From Paenibacillus macerans (GTDB taxonomy: Bacteria; Bacillota; Bacilli; Paenibacillales; Paenibacillaceae): DNA of 64,000 nt. The stretch is taken from assembly GCF_900454495.1 (NCBI RefSeq), contig NZ_UGSI01000002.1, positions 496,001 to 560,000 of the forward strand, given 5' to 3'. The notes beneath the pieces are model-generated. The model did not search any database and had not been told where the DNA came from. It worked only from the letters and a program-made list of their open reading frames with translations. The position numbers and the translations under genes are program-made. Below are positions 35,333 to 45,081 of this stretch, piece after piece; the stretch's first letter is position 1, and every line of letters begins with the position of its first letter.

Positions 35333-35897
35333 TTTTTTGGCCTCCCTTATTCCGTTTGTATTGGACTAGTTTGTTGCGGATGCGCTCATATTGTTTCCGT
35401 AATGTGGCCGGCTTGCGGTCCATAATCTGCCCAATCTCCTCGAAAGTGTACTGCTCCACCGCTTTTAACAGCACAAGATTCCGTTCGCTGGGGGTCAGCG
35501 GATCCAGCAATTCCATGACGGCGGATTCCTGTTCGGAGTAGGTGAATAATTTAGCTTCGTTCTGGTATCTGTCCGCAATTCGTTGGTACCGTTTTTTCTT
35601 TTTCAGCACATCCATGCTGTGATTGTAGGCGATTCTGTACAGCCATGCCGAAAATGGGGAGTCCCCGCGGTAATCGCCTATATTTCGATAGGCCCGGATA
35701 AAAATGTCCTGAAGCGCATCCTTGGTTTCCTCACGATCTCTAATCAGGTAGTAACAATAGGTATACAGCTCTTTTTCGAAATGGCGGGTGATCTCGATAA
35801 ATGCCTCCTGAGAGCCTGTTTGCGCCTGGCGAGCCCATTCGTCAACCATAGCTCTTCGCTCAGCCCGGTTTATCGAAGTCGCTGTTTTGCTATCCAA
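35295..35897 (-). CDS. ECF sigma factor (RpoE/SigW-like)
   Basis: 200 residues. Region 2 reads YCYYLIRDREETKDALQDIF then IRAYRNIGDYRGDSPFSAWLYRIAYNHSMD, and region 4 LTPSERNLVLLKAVEQYTFEEIGQIMDRKPATLRKQ. The TTG at 35897 is the probable start, with GGGAGG 7 bp upstream; longer frames lack a ribosome site. It is the first gene of a two-gene unit with the anti-sigma partner. The upstream DNA holds TGTCAC and CGTA phrases that could be an autoregulated promoter, but I cannot fit them to a defined spacing. Confidence 0.85.
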   Translation of the reverse strand: MDSKTATSINRAERRAMVDEWARQAQTGSQEAFIEITRHFEKELYTYCYYLIRDREETKDALQDIFIRAYRNIGDYRGDSPFSAWLYRIAYNHSMDVLKKKKRYQRIADRYQNEAKLFTYSEQESAVMELLDPLTPSERNLVLLKAVEQYTFEEIGQIMDRKPATLRKQYERIRNKLVQYKRNKGGQKIEANIRSSKAGY

Positions 35898-36057
35898 TTC
35901 ATCACCTCCCTGTGTTTTAACTTCGCTTATACGACTACCGTTTCTTAACGATTTGTGACATGAAATATAAAAAAATGCAAGCTTATAACCGGAAGGCTGG
36001 CGGCCATTGTGGGATTTTTTGGTTTCCACCTTCCGGGAGTTATGCTAAATTATTTCA

Positions 36058-36071
36058 TGAACACGCTTACA
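36058..36071 (+). promoter_or_regulatory. Candidate cre site before the xylan-locus regulator
   Basis: TGAACACGCTTACA fits TGWAANCGNTNWCA apart from position 5 and lies about 70 bp before the response-regulator start. Confidence 0.4.
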
Positions 36072-36138
36072 AGTTTGGCTGACTCAGCATTGACATAAGA
36101 AACAAGAAACGTCCGAAAAGAAGAAGGAGCGATGCGGT

Positions 36139-37680
36139 ATGCTGCAGGTACTGCTTGTGGATGATGAGCCATGGGTACTGGAGGGGCTGCGCACAATGGT
36201 GAACTGGGAAAAGCACGGTTTCCGGGTTTGCGGGGAAGCCCACGACGGACCGGAGGCGCTGGCGATGATCGAAGAGCTCCGGCCGGAGCTGGTCTTCACG
36301 GACATCCGCATGCCGGCGGTCACGGGGCTCGAATTGATCGAAAGGAGCCGGCAGACGCTGAAAAGGCCGCCCGAATTCGTCATTTTAAGCGGCTATGACG
36401 ATTTTAATTACGCGCTGACGGCCATGCGCCAACGCGCCGTGGATTATTTGCTTAAACCGATTGACGAAGAGGAAATCGAGGCCCTTCTGGCCAAGCTCGG
36501 GCAAAAGATTACGGACGAGTTGGCCGCGGAGCGCAGCCTGCCCCGGAAGCGGTCGCTGTTCGTAAACAATCTGCTCAACCGTTTGATTCAGGGGGAAGGC
36601 GATCCGGAACTGCAATCCGAAGCCGCGAGGTCGCTTGGCCTTCCGGGAGAGGCGGAGCTGCGCTGCGCGCTGATCGATACCGGGGCCGATGGGAGTGGCC
36701 TAAGCCAGCGGATCGGCGCCTTTTTCGCGCAGGATGCCGGCCGGTTTTTTCAGGACCGGGCCGGGCGGACGGGCGTGATCCTGCGCGCGGAGGACATGAC
36801 GGATTCCCGTTTGGAGGAGACCGGGCTGGCCGTCAACCGCGAGCTTGCGGAGCGTAAGCAGCGGGTCCTGGTGACGGTCAGCGGCATCGCAAAAGGGATG
36901 GGGGCGATTCGGGAGCTATATTTGCAGGCGCTCGATCTGAACAGAGCAAAACGCAGCCAGGGGAAAACGGGGCTGTTTTTTCATAACGGCCCAGCCTCGG
37001 CGACTTGGCAAGATGCCGCCTATAAGGGCTGGTTCCGCCGTTTGCCCGAGCTGGTGGAAGCCGGCGCGCCGGAGATGATTGATTCCGCGATCGAGGAGGC
37101 GTTCGCGGCGCTAACCTGCGGTCAGGCGGACATCGAAGCGTTGCAAGCGGACGCCGCGAATCTGGAGCTCACCCTTTGCCGGCAAATGGCCGGATTCCAC
37201 GGCGATCCCGACGGTTTCATGAAACGTATGCAGGCGGAATACGGAAGCCTCGGCGGCATAGCCGACTACGCGGCGTTGAAGCGGTATGTGCGCCGGCTGT
37301 GCCTGGAAGCGGCGGCTCAGATCGGCGAACTCAAGCGGCGGAGCGAGGGCAATACGATTTTTCAAGTGATCCGGTATGTGGACGGGGCGTACAGAAGCAA
37401 GCTGAAGCTGCAGATTTTGGCGCAAAAGTTCCATATGAACCCGGCCTATTTGGGCCAATTATTCAAAAAGGAGACGGGCAAACCGTTCAACGAATATTTG
37501 AACATGAAGCGGATCGAAGAGGCCAAACGGCTGCTGAAGCGGACTCCGATGAAAATTTCCGAGATCGCCCTGCAGGTCGGATATCCGAATACGGACTATT
37601 TTCTCAGCAAGTTCAAGCAGGCGACCGGGGTGCTGCCTTCGGTTTACAAGCAGGAGCCCGATCGCGAGCGGGCGGATTAA
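36139..37680 (+). CDS. Response regulator, YesN-like (receiver plus AraC HTH), first copy
   Basis: 513 residues. The receiver domain starts LQVLLVDDEPWVLEG (acidic pair) and carries the phosphorylated aspartate in PELVFTDIRMP, with the lysine in YLLKPIDEEE. A middle region of about 250 residues of unknown fold precedes the C-terminal AraC pair (LQILAQKFHMNPAYLGQLFK and ISEIALQVGYPNTDYFLSKF). AAGGAG lies upstream of the ATG. It precedes the histidine kinase by 18 bp. Such regulators switch on xylan or pectin genes in Paenibacillus; the importer and GH10 genes downstream are the likely targets. Confidence 0.87.
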   Translation: MLQVLLVDDEPWVLEGLRTMVNWEKHGFRVCGEAHDGPEALAMIEELRPELVFTDIRMPAVTGLELIERSRQTLKRPPEFVILSGYDDFNYALTAMRQRAVDYLLKPIDEEEIEALLAKLGQKITDELAAERSLPRKRSLFVNNLLNRLIQGEGDPELQSEAARSLGLPGEAELRCALIDTGADGSGLSQRIGAFFAQDAGRFFQDRAGRTGVILRAEDMTDSRLEETGLAVNRELAERKQRVLVTVSGIAKGMGAIRELYLQALDLNRAKRSQGKTGLFFHNGPASATWQDAAYKGWFRRLPELVEAGAPEMIDSAIEEAFAALTCGQADIEALQADAANLELTLCRQMAGFHGDPDGFMKRMQAEYGSLGGIADYAALKRYVRRLCLEAAAQIGELKRRSEGNTIFQVIRYVDGAYRSKLKLQILAQKFHMNPAYLGQLFKKETGKPFNEYLNMKRIEEAKRLLKRTPMKISEIALQVGYPNTDYFLSKFKQATGVLPSVYKQEPDRERAD

Positions 37681-37698
37681 TTGGGGGACGGTGCGCGC

Positions 37699-39510
37699 AT
37701 GGCAAGATTGAAATTTCGGGGAAAAGTGAACGATATTCCGCTCAACTACAAGTTTTTGCTGATTTATCTGGTTGGCGTGCTGGTGCCGATTTTGGTCATC
37801 ATTTTGCTGTTTATGACCCGGATGTCCGATTTCATCATGGAGCGGGAGGAGCAGAACCTGGAGATCTCCATGGAGCGGGCCCGAAAAGACATTCACGATT
37901 TTATCGACGGAGGCGTCGCCGTCAGCCATGCGCTGAATACGGACAAAGCGCTGTACGAAATGCTCGACCGGGAATACTCCGGCCAACTCGATTTCTATAC
38001 GACGTTCGACGAGCAGCTGCGCAACCGGGTGACCAGCTACATTCCGGTCAACAACCAGATTTTGCGGATCGGGATTTATACCGCCAATCCGACCATCGTT
38101 CCCGGCGGCAATTACCATATCATCGACGAGCAGGTGAAAAACAGCGCCTGGTACCGCCTTTGGCAGATCTCCGGCGATAAGGTCTCCGTCGCAGCGTACC
38201 GGGCGGCCCAGGCCAGCAATTGGGCGAACACCGAGCCGTATTTGAGCGTCATCGAACGCATGGATTCCTATGATTCCTACGACGAATACGATAAGCTGTT
38301 GCGGATCGACATTGACCTCAGCAAAATTTATGACGTCATCAAGCGGGAGCAGGATTATCTGGACTTGTATCTGGTCAACGGGGAGGACGAAGTCATCATG
38401 TCCGCGGCCAGCGGCTACCAAAGCGGAGGCGCAAACGGTTACGCCAAGTTTGCATGGACGGAGGAGATGCGGGAAAAAGGCGTCAAAACCGTGGCCATCG
38501 GAAGCGCGCGCTATGTCAAAGGCTGGCGGCTGATCGGCATTCCGCAGGGAGTCCGGGTCACGAACGCGATGCTCGACATGCGGATTTTTGTCGGGATACT
38601 GGCTGCTGCTGCGGCCTTTTTTACGGCAGTGTTTATTTACGTCATGCTCCGGTCCTATCATTACCGGGTTAAGCGGCTGGCGCGGCATATGCAGAAGGTC
38701 AGCAACGAGAAGTTCGATCTCATCCGGATCGATGAGGGGCGCGACGAAATCGGCGGGCTGATCCGCCATTTCAACCGCATGACGGCGCGGATCAATACGC
38801 TGATCAACGATGTCTACAAGCTGGAAATCCAAAAGAAAAGCCTGGAGATGGAACGGGTGCGCGCGGAGCTGAATTTTTTGCAAAGTCAGATGAACCCGCA
38901 TTTTCTGTTCAACACGCTCAACGCGATCCTGGTCGTCTGCACGAAAAACAATTATTCGGACGTAACGGACATCATCAAGAGCTTGTCCAAGCTGCTGCGG
39001 CGGCTGCTCAGCTGGAAGGAAGACCTGGTGACGCTGCAGGAAGAAATGATGTTTATCGACATGTATCTGAAAATCGAGAAATTCCGCTTCCGGGATAAAT
39101 TCGAATACCGGTTCGACCTTGCGGAGGAGGCGCTGCACTACAAGATTCCGAAAATGAGCATCCAGCCGCTTGTCGAAAATGCCTGTAAGCATGGGATTCA
39201 AGCCGTGCAAGGGCTCGGATTGGTTCAGATTAAGGCGTACGTGGGCGACGGCAGGCTCCGCATCGTCATTTCCGACAACGGCAAGGGCATCGAGCCCGGG
39301 CAGCTGCGGGAAATGCTGGTGGCCGTGCGCAGCGAGAACGCCTCCGGGAGCAGCATCGGCATCCGCAACGTTTACCGCCGGTTCGAGCTTTATTATCGCG
39401 ATCAGGTTCGTTTTGACATCAGCAGCAAACTCCACCAGGGAACGGAGGTCTCCTTCGCAATCCCGATCAAGCTGTTGGAGCATCAAGAAGAATTGGACAG
39501 GGAGGCGTGA
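37699..39510 (+). CDS. Sensor histidine kinase, YesM-like
   Basis: 603 residues. N-terminal helix FLLIYLVGVLVPILVIILLF, an outside sensor of about 260 residues, a second helix (IFVGILAAAAAFFTAVFIYV), a HAMP linker, the His_kinase motif LQSQMNPHFLFNTLNAI with the phospho-accepting histidine, and the ATPase with SIQPLVENACKHG, ISDNGKGI and GIGIRN-like SIGIRNVYRRF. It phosphorylates the flanking YesN-like regulator or regulators. I chose the ATG at 37699 with GGGGGA 10 bp upstream; a TTG directly after the previous stop is less likely. The next gene starts 3 bp after the stop. Confidence 0.88.
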   Translation: MARLKFRGKVNDIPLNYKFLLIYLVGVLVPILVIILLFMTRMSDFIMEREEQNLEISMERARKDIHDFIDGGVAVSHALNTDKALYEMLDREYSGQLDFYTTFDEQLRNRVTSYIPVNNQILRIGIYTANPTIVPGGNYHIIDEQVKNSAWYRLWQISGDKVSVAAYRAAQASNWANTEPYLSVIERMDSYDSYDEYDKLLRIDIDLSKIYDVIKREQDYLDLYLVNGEDEVIMSAASGYQSGGANGYAKFAWTEEMREKGVKTVAIGSARYVKGWRLIGIPQGVRVTNAMLDMRIFVGILAAAAAFFTAVFIYVMLRSYHYRVKRLARHMQKVSNEKFDLIRIDEGRDEIGGLIRHFNRMTARINTLINDVYKLEIQKKSLEMERVRAELNFLQSQMNPHFLFNTLNAILVVCTKNNYSDVTDIIKSLSKLLRRLLSWKEDLVTLQEEMMFIDMYLKIEKFRFRDKFEYRFDLAEEALHYKIPKMSIQPLVENACKHGIQAVQGLGLVQIKAYVGDGRLRIVISDNGKGIEPGQLREMLVAVRSENASGSSIGIRNVYRRFELYYRDQVRFDISSKLHQGTEVSFAIPIKLLEHQEELDREA

Positions 39511-39512
39511 AC

Positions 39513-41084
39513 ATGGCTTTTAAAGTGCTGTTGATCGACGACGAGCCGGGTGCGATCGAAGGAATGCAGCTGTGGATCGACTGGCGCGGGCTTGGCTTCG
39601 ACGTTTGCGGAACGTGCGCCAATGGTGCGGAGGGGCTTGAAATGATCGAAAAGCTGCAGCCGGATCTCGTCGTGACGGACGTGCGGATGCCGGTGCTTGA
39701 CGGGCTCGGGATGATCGAGGCGTGGCAGCGGGGCGGCTCCCGCGGGGTGCGGTTCGCCATCGTCAGCGGGTACAGCGACTTTCAATACGCGCAAAAGGCG
39801 ATGCGGTTCGGGGTTAACCATTACTTTTTGAAACCGATTGATGAAGCAGCGGCCGCCAAGGAATTGGCGGTAATTTACGGGGAGCTTTTGCAGGAACGCG
39901 AGCTGCAGCGCATCAGCCGGATCGCGTCCCTGGAGGAGACGGTATCCCGGATCAAGAAGCTGCTTACCGAACCGCCCGGGTTGCCGCCCGAGCCGGAGCC
40001 CGATGCCGAGGAGGCTGCGGTGCAGCTTGCCTCGGCCGGGGGGCTTGAAGCTCTCTCCTCCCTTCGGGAGGCCTGGAATTTCTGCCTGATCCGCACCGTG
40101 CCGGACAGACGCGCGGAGCTGCGGGAAATCGCGGCTTCGCTGGCCGCCGGGGAGGAAGCGATGGTGCTGGTGGACCTGGACACGGGCGATTTCGGTCTGG
40201 TATTCGGCTACGCTCCCGGCCCGGATGGGGAAGACGGGTTTGCCCGGATGCGGGAGCTGGCTCGGCGGTATGCCGGGTTGCCCGCGCTCCTGGCGCTGGG
40301 AGCCGGCGCGCCGTCTCTCGGCGGGCTCCATGCCTGCTTCCGCAGCGCCCTTGGGGCGATGCCGCATAATTTTTACGCCCAGGCTTACCCCGCGATCGCC
40401 CGGTACCTGCAGGTATGCCTTCGTTCATTTGACTCCCGCTACGATCAGGCGGAGTGGATTGACCGCGTGCTGGAAGCCGTTCAGCTGCTTGATAAAGCCG
40501 GTTTGCGGAAAGCCGGGCAAGAGGCGGCCGTCCGCTTTCGCGAGCGGTACACCGACCCGGATATTGTGATGAAGCTGGCGATCCATCTTTTTTACAATAT
40601 TGCCGATCAGCTGCGGGAAGCCTTGGGCGACAAGGCTGATCCCCTCATCGGCCGCTGCGGGCCGCCCCGCGCCCAGGAGGCGCTGACGGTGGAGGAGCTC
40701 CTGACGGCGCTGGTCTCTTTTGGCGCGGAAAGCATCGATTTGCTGCTCGAGGAAACGACGCGGAGCTCCCGGGGCATCGTTCAGGACATCAACCGCTACA
40801 TCGGCGAGCATTACCGGGAAGGGCTGACGATCAAAAAGCTGGCCGAAGTTTTTTATCTCCATCCGGTATACCTGGGGCAACTGCTGATGAAGAAAAACGG
40901 GGTTCATTTCAACGAGATGATTCATAATCTCCGCATTGAGGAGGCGGCGCGGCTGCTTCGGGAAAACAAACTGAACAACAGCGAGGTGGCGGAACGGGTC
41001 GGTTATGCCAACTACGGGCAGTTTCTCAAGCAGTTCGAGAAGCGGCTGGGCCTGTCTCCGAATGAATACAGAGGCAGGAGCTAA
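39513..41084 (+). CDS. Response regulator, YesN-like, second copy
   Basis: 523 residues with the same layout as the first copy: receiver FKVLLIDDEPGAIEGMQ, aspartate in PDLVVTDVRMP, lysine in FLKPIDEAA, long middle part, C-terminal AraC pair (LTIKKLAEVFYLHPVYLGQL and NSEVAERVGYANYGQFLKQF). The two regulators are clearly diverged from each other, so this is an old duplication. The ATG at 39513 has GGAGG 7 bp upstream. One kinase between two regulators suggests branching output or division of targets between the importer and enzymes. Its promoter is shared with the kinase. Confidence 0.86.
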   Translation: MAFKVLLIDDEPGAIEGMQLWIDWRGLGFDVCGTCANGAEGLEMIEKLQPDLVVTDVRMPVLDGLGMIEAWQRGGSRGVRFAIVSGYSDFQYAQKAMRFGVNHYFLKPIDEAAAAKELAVIYGELLQERELQRISRIASLEETVSRIKKLLTEPPGLPPEPEPDAEEAAVQLASAGGLEALSSLREAWNFCLIRTVPDRRAELREIAASLAAGEEAMVLVDLDTGDFGLVFGYAPGPDGEDGFARMRELARRYAGLPALLALGAGAPSLGGLHACFRSALGAMPHNFYAQAYPAIARYLQVCLRSFDSRYDQAEWIDRVLEAVQLLDKAGLRKAGQEAAVRFRERYTDPDIVMKLAIHLFYNIADQLREALGDKADPLIGRCGPPRAQEALTVEELLTALVSFGAESIDLLLEETTRSSRGIVQDINRYIGEHYREGLTIKKLAEVFYLHPVYLGQLLMKKNGVHFNEMIHNLRIEEAARLLRENKLNNSEVAERVGYANYGQFLKQFEKRLGLSPNEYRGRS

Positions 41085-41213
41085 AATTTTGAAGGGTAAT
41101 GCTTTAATTGTGATATAGTTTCGGCCGTGGCAGCGCTTTTACAATAAAGATGGGTTTCTTGTAAGGGCTTCCAAACCTTGACAAGCAACTAAAACTTTAC
41201 GGAGGTGCTTTAC

Positions 41214-42899
41214 ATGGGGGGCAAGTCAAAGTCGGTTCTCCGGCTCGGCATCCTGCTGCTGCTGTCGCTTAGCGTTATTCTGTCGGGGTGCGGCGGAGGC
41301 AACAGGACAGAGGGTTCCGGAAGCAATGCCGATAATGGGTCCGGAAATGCCGGGGACAAGGCGGAACCGTTTGAGATCACCGCTTTTATTGGCGAAGCGG
41401 GGCAACAGCCGACGCCGGACAACAAGATCTACAAGAAAATCAAAGACGAGCTGGGAGCGACGTTCAAATTCGAGTTCCTGGCGGGCGATATCAATCAGAA
41501 GCTGGGCGTGATGATCGCCGGCTCCGATTACCCGGATATCATGACCGGGAACACCAAGCTGACCGCGGCGGGCGCCTACATTCCGCTGGAAGATCTGATC
41601 GAAGAGCATGCGCCCAATTTGAAGAAGCATTACGAGAAGTACTGGAACATGATGAAGGACCCGAACGACGGCCATATCTACATTTTGCCGAACTACGGAG
41701 CTTTCAACGGCGAAGTCAGCAGCACCTATTACTCGGGGCCGGCCTTCTGGATCCAAAAAGCGGTGCTCAAGGAATTCGGCTATCCGCAGGTGAAAACGCT
41801 GGACGAATACTTCGATTTGATCGCCAAATACAAGGAGAAATATCCGACGATCGACGGCAGCCCGACGATCGGCTTTGAAATATTGAACTACGACTGGAAA
41901 AACTGGGGGCTGTTCAACGCGCCGCAGCATCTGATCGGGCACCCGAACGACGGCGGCGTCGTGGTGAACGACGGCAAAGCCGAAATTTTCGCCGACAAGG
42001 ATTATGCGAAACGGTATTATCAAAAGTTGAACGAAGTCAACCAGCTCGGGCTGATCGACAAAGAGACGTTTACGCAAAACTTTGACCAGTATTTGGCCAA
42101 AATATCCAGCGGCACCGTGCTTGGGATGTTCGACCAACACTGGAACTTCCAGACCGCGGAGAACGCCCTGATCACGCAGCAGAAGCTGGAAAGAACCTAT
42201 GTCGGGCTCCCGCTCGTTTACGATTCGAGCACCAGGGATTATTACCGGGACCGTCCGCCGCTCAACCTCAACAACGGTTTCGGCATCAGTGTTAATGCGA
42301 AGGAACCGGTCAAGATCATCAAGCTGCTCGACCGTTTGATTCAGGAGGATTGGCAAAAGGTGCTCTCCTGGGGCATCGAAGGCGAGGATTATATCGTCAA
42401 TGAGGAAGGCCGGTTTGTGAGAACGCAGGAACAGCGCGATAAGACGACCGACGCCACTTGGAAGCTGGCCAACAAAGCGGACACGTTGTTTGGCTTCATG
42501 CCGAAAATGGAAGGTTACTACAGCGACGGCAATGCGACCGACGCCGCCGCGCAACCGGAAGAATACCGGGCCGGCCTGAAGGACTACGATAAGGAGTTTC
42601 TCGCGGCTTACGGTTATGAGAGCTACGTCGACTTCTTCAGCGATCCGCCGGAAAATCCGATTTATTACCCGGCCTGGTCAGTGGATCTGGTGGAAGGCTC
42701 GGAAGCGAAAATCGTCAGTACGAAGCTGAACGACCTGTCGACCAAGCACTTGCCGCAAGCGATTATGGCGAAACCGGGAGAGTTCGACAAGGCCTGGGAC
42801 GCTTATACGTCCGAAATCCACAAGCTGAACGTGAAAGCTTACGAGGACCGGATCAATGAAGTGCTGAAGTGGAGAATCGATACCTGGACCGTGAAATAA
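41214..42899 (+). CDS. Lipoprotein oligosaccharide-binding protein, LplA-like
   Basis: 561 residues. Signal peptide with lipobox SVILSGC, then a Gly/Ser/Asn-rich tether, then EITAFIGEAGQQPTPDNKIY and DYPDIMTGNTKLTAAGAYIPLEDL. This group captures aldouronates (methylglucuronoxylotriose type) in characterised Paenibacillus clusters, where it precedes two permeases and an intracellular GH10 enzyme as it does here. GGAGG lies 8 bp before the ATG at 41214. It starts the importer operon; the next gene follows after 18 bp. Ligand inferred from context. Confidence 0.86.
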   Translation: MGGKSKSVLRLGILLLLSLSVILSGCGGGNRTEGSGSNADNGSGNAGDKAEPFEITAFIGEAGQQPTPDNKIYKKIKDELGATFKFEFLAGDINQKLGVMIAGSDYPDIMTGNTKLTAAGAYIPLEDLIEEHAPNLKKHYEKYWNMMKDPNDGHIYILPNYGAFNGEVSSTYYSGPAFWIQKAVLKEFGYPQVKTLDEYFDLIAKYKEKYPTIDGSPTIGFEILNYDWKNWGLFNAPQHLIGHPNDGGVVVNDGKAEIFADKDYAKRYYQKLNEVNQLGLIDKETFTQNFDQYLAKISSGTVLGMFDQHWNFQTAENALITQQKLERTYVGLPLVYDSSTRDYYRDRPPLNLNNGFGISVNAKEPVKIIKLLDRLIQEDWQKVLSWGIEGEDYIVNEEGRFVRTQEQRDKTTDATWKLANKADTLFGFMPKMEGYYSDGNATDAAAQPEEYRAGLKDYDKEFLAAYGYESYVDFFSDPPENPIYYPAWSVDLVEGSEAKIVSTKLNDLSTKHLPQAIMAKPGEFDKAWDAYTSEIHKLNVKAYEDRINEVLKWRIDTWTVK

Positions 42900-42917
42900 A
42901 GCAGGGAGAACAACTTT

Positions 42918-43880
42918 ATGAATGAGACCTTAATGGAACGAAGTACTGTCCGGAAAACAAAAAAGGGCAAGCAGCGCATCACGTGGAACCTCATCAAAAG
43001 CCAGCGGCAGTTGATTTACATGTCGGTGCCGCTGCTAGCTTACATTGTTTTGTTCGCATACGTGCCGGTGTGGGGCTGGACGATGGCGTTTCAGGACTAC
43101 AAGCCGGCGTTGGATTTCAGCGAACAGAAATGGGTTGGGTTCAAGCATTTCAAATTCCTGTTCGAGGACGACAATTTTTTGCGCGTGCTGCGCAACACGT
43201 TGGGCATGAGCATCATCAACCTGGTTCTCGGATTTGTTACCGCGATCATTCTGGCGCTGCTGTTGAATGAAATCAAGAAGGTGTTCTGGAAAAGAACCGT
43301 GCAAACCATTTCCTACCTTCCGCACTTTTTGTCCTGGATTATCGTGACGGGGATCGTGGCCACTTCTTTGGCTTCCGACGGGATTGTCAACGATTTGCTG
43401 ATCAAGCTGCATCTGATCGATGAACCGATTCTCTGGCTCAGCGAAGGGAAGTACTTCTGGGGCGTCGTCGGGGCGTCCCATGTTTGGAAGGAAGTCGGCT
43501 GGAACACGATCATTTACCTGGCGGCCATGGCCTCGATCGACCCGGCGCTGTATGAAGCCGCAGACATGGACGGAGCAAGCCGCTACCGGAAAATGCTCCA
43601 CGTAACGCTGCCGGGAATCAAGCCGACAATCGTCATCCTGCTGATTATGTCCATCGGCCATATTTTGGAGGCCGGGTTTGAAGTTCAGTATTTGCTTGGC
43701 AACGGGCTGGTCGTCGACTGGGCGGAAACGATCGACATCTTCGTGCTGAAATATGGGATTGCCCAAGGCAACTATTCGTTAGCTACAGCCGGCGGCATCT
43801 TTAAAACGGTCGTAAGCGTCATCATGCTGCTCATCGCGAATTGGACCGCGAAGCGGCTCGGGGAAGAGAGGCTGTTATAG
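42918..43880 (+). CDS. ABC permease, LplB-like, aldouronate-type importer
   Basis: 320 residues with six helices. FAYVPVWGWTMAFQDYKPAL is the LplB-type entry motif and ALYEAADMDGASRYRKMLHV the EAA loop for ATPase docking. GGGAGA lies upstream of the ATG. It starts 18 bp after the binding-protein gene, and the next permease starts 1 bp after its stop, so the three genes are one transcription unit. As in the first importer, no ATPase gene is nearby. Confidence 0.87.
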   Translation: MNETLMERSTVRKTKKGKQRITWNLIKSQRQLIYMSVPLLAYIVLFAYVPVWGWTMAFQDYKPALDFSEQKWVGFKHFKFLFEDDNFLRVLRNTLGMSIINLVLGFVTAIILALLLNEIKKVFWKRTVQTISYLPHFLSWIIVTGIVATSLASDGIVNDLLIKLHLIDEPILWLSEGKYFWGVVGASHVWKEVGWNTIIYLAAMASIDPALYEAADMDGASRYRKMLHVTLPGIKPTIVILLIMSIGHILEAGFEVQYLLGNGLVVDWAETIDIFVLKYGIAQGNYSLATAGGIFKTVVSVIMLLIANWTAKRLGEERLL

Positions 43881-43881
43881 C

Positions 43882-44841
43882 ATGGCAAACCAAACGGCAA
43901 GTCCGCAGCGGGTTCCCGCTGCGGCCGTGAACCGGCGTCTGGGGACAGGCCGCGTTGAGCCCGTTCTTTTTCATACCTTCAATACGCTGTTCATGATTTT
44001 TCTCGTTGTCGTCACGCTGTATCCGTTCCTGAATACGATCGCCGTGTCGCTGAACGCGGGTAACGATACGATCCGGGGCGGGATCTACCTGTGGCCGAGG
44101 CAATTTACGCTGCAAAATTATAAGGCCGTCTTCGTGTCGGGGACGATTTACGACGCCTTTTGGATTTCGGTGGCGCGCACGGTGTTGTCCACTCTGCTGA
44201 ACATTTTCCTGACGACGATGCTGGCCTATACGTTAAGCCGGCGGGAATACGTGTTCCGCAAGCCGATTACGTTTATTTTCGTATTGACGATGTATTTCAA
44301 CGCCGGTTTGATTCCTGGCTACTTTCTGATGAAGGACCTGCACCTGATTAACACGTTTTGGGTGTACGTCGTTCCTTCGATGGTCAGCGCTTTTAACCTG
44401 ATCGTTATCCGCACCTACATCGGCACAATTCCGGAAAGCCTGATCGAGTCGGCCAGAATCGACGGGGCTGGGGAGTTCAAGATCTTCTGGCGGATCATTT
44501 TCCCGCTGTGCAAGCCCGTGCTGGCCACGATTGCCCTGTTCGTCGCCGTCGGCGCCTGGAACTCGTGGTTTGACGCGTTTCTGTACACTTCCTCGCGGCA
44601 GGAACTGAGCACTCTGCAATACGAGCTGATGAAGCTGCTGTCTTCAAGCATGAACGCGAACAGCAATCCGGCCGTGGCCGCGGGGGCCGGGATGACCCAG
44701 GAGACTGCGGCCGCGATGGTAACGCCGCTGTCGATCCGGGCCGCAGTGACGATCGTGGCTTCCGTGCCGATCCTGCTGGTGTACCCGTTTATGCAAAAAT
44801 ATTTCGTCGTGGGGCTGAACGTGGGGAGCGTCAAGGAGTAG
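43882..44841 (+). CDS. ABC permease, YtcP-like, aldouronate-type importer
   Basis: 319 residues, six helices. The EAA loop reads LIESARIDGAGEFKIFWRI and the protein ends KYFVVGLNVGSVKE, as in YtcP/LplC permeases. The start at 43882 is 1 bp after the upstream stop, with GAGAGG inside the preceding gene, pointing to coupled translation. The insertion ANSNPAVAAGAGMTQETAAA (about residue 255 onward) is found in many members. It forms the channel with the preceding permease. Confidence 0.87.
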   Translation: MANQTASPQRVPAAAVNRRLGTGRVEPVLFHTFNTLFMIFLVVVTLYPFLNTIAVSLNAGNDTIRGGIYLWPRQFTLQNYKAVFVSGTIYDAFWISVARTVLSTLLNIFLTTMLAYTLSRREYVFRKPITFIFVLTMYFNAGLIPGYFLMKDLHLINTFWVYVVPSMVSAFNLIVIRTYIGTIPESLIESARIDGAGEFKIFWRIIFPLCKPVLATIALFVAVGAWNSWFDAFLYTSSRQELSTLQYELMKLLSSSMNANSNPAVAAGAGMTQETAAAMVTPLSIRAAVTIVASVPILLVYPFMQKYFVVGLNVGSVKE

Positions 44842-44918
44842 GGGATAAGCATGCGCGTTTGCATGGGCCGCTTGCATAGGTTGTTTAACGTGTGAAGGCT
44901 GCGGGTTTTCCTTGGTAA

Positions 44919-45007
44919 TCTAACGGTTGCAGCAGCCGCTATTTTGCGAAAAATGCCCTTTGAAATCGCCGTTGCTGGGGCAAATAGCGGTTGTGGCATC
45001 CGTTAGA
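44919..45007. repeat. Half-size family B palindromic element
   Basis: Two 21 bp units, TAACGGTTGCAGCAGCCGCTA (21 nt, 44921-44941) and its inverted partner at 44985-45005 ending ATCCGTTA. Centres are 64 bp apart, matching the inner pair of the full element at 17363-17549. It lies between the permease and GH10 genes. Confidence 0.7.
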
Positions 45008-45081
45008 ATAGTTTTGCGGAAAAAAAGCATCTATCTCCACAGTCGAAAAAAGACGTAAATCGTAGGGAGGGAAAGGAAACG

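Noticed and set aside
37459..39486. 675-codon minus-strand frame opposite the histidine kinase
   Set aside because: The kinase on the plus strand shows complete His and ATP motifs; the antisense frame is a codon-bias shadow.
41089..41119. Promoter TTGAAG/TATAGT before the second binding-protein gene
   Set aside because: The 19 bp spacer and poor -35 make it too weak to list.
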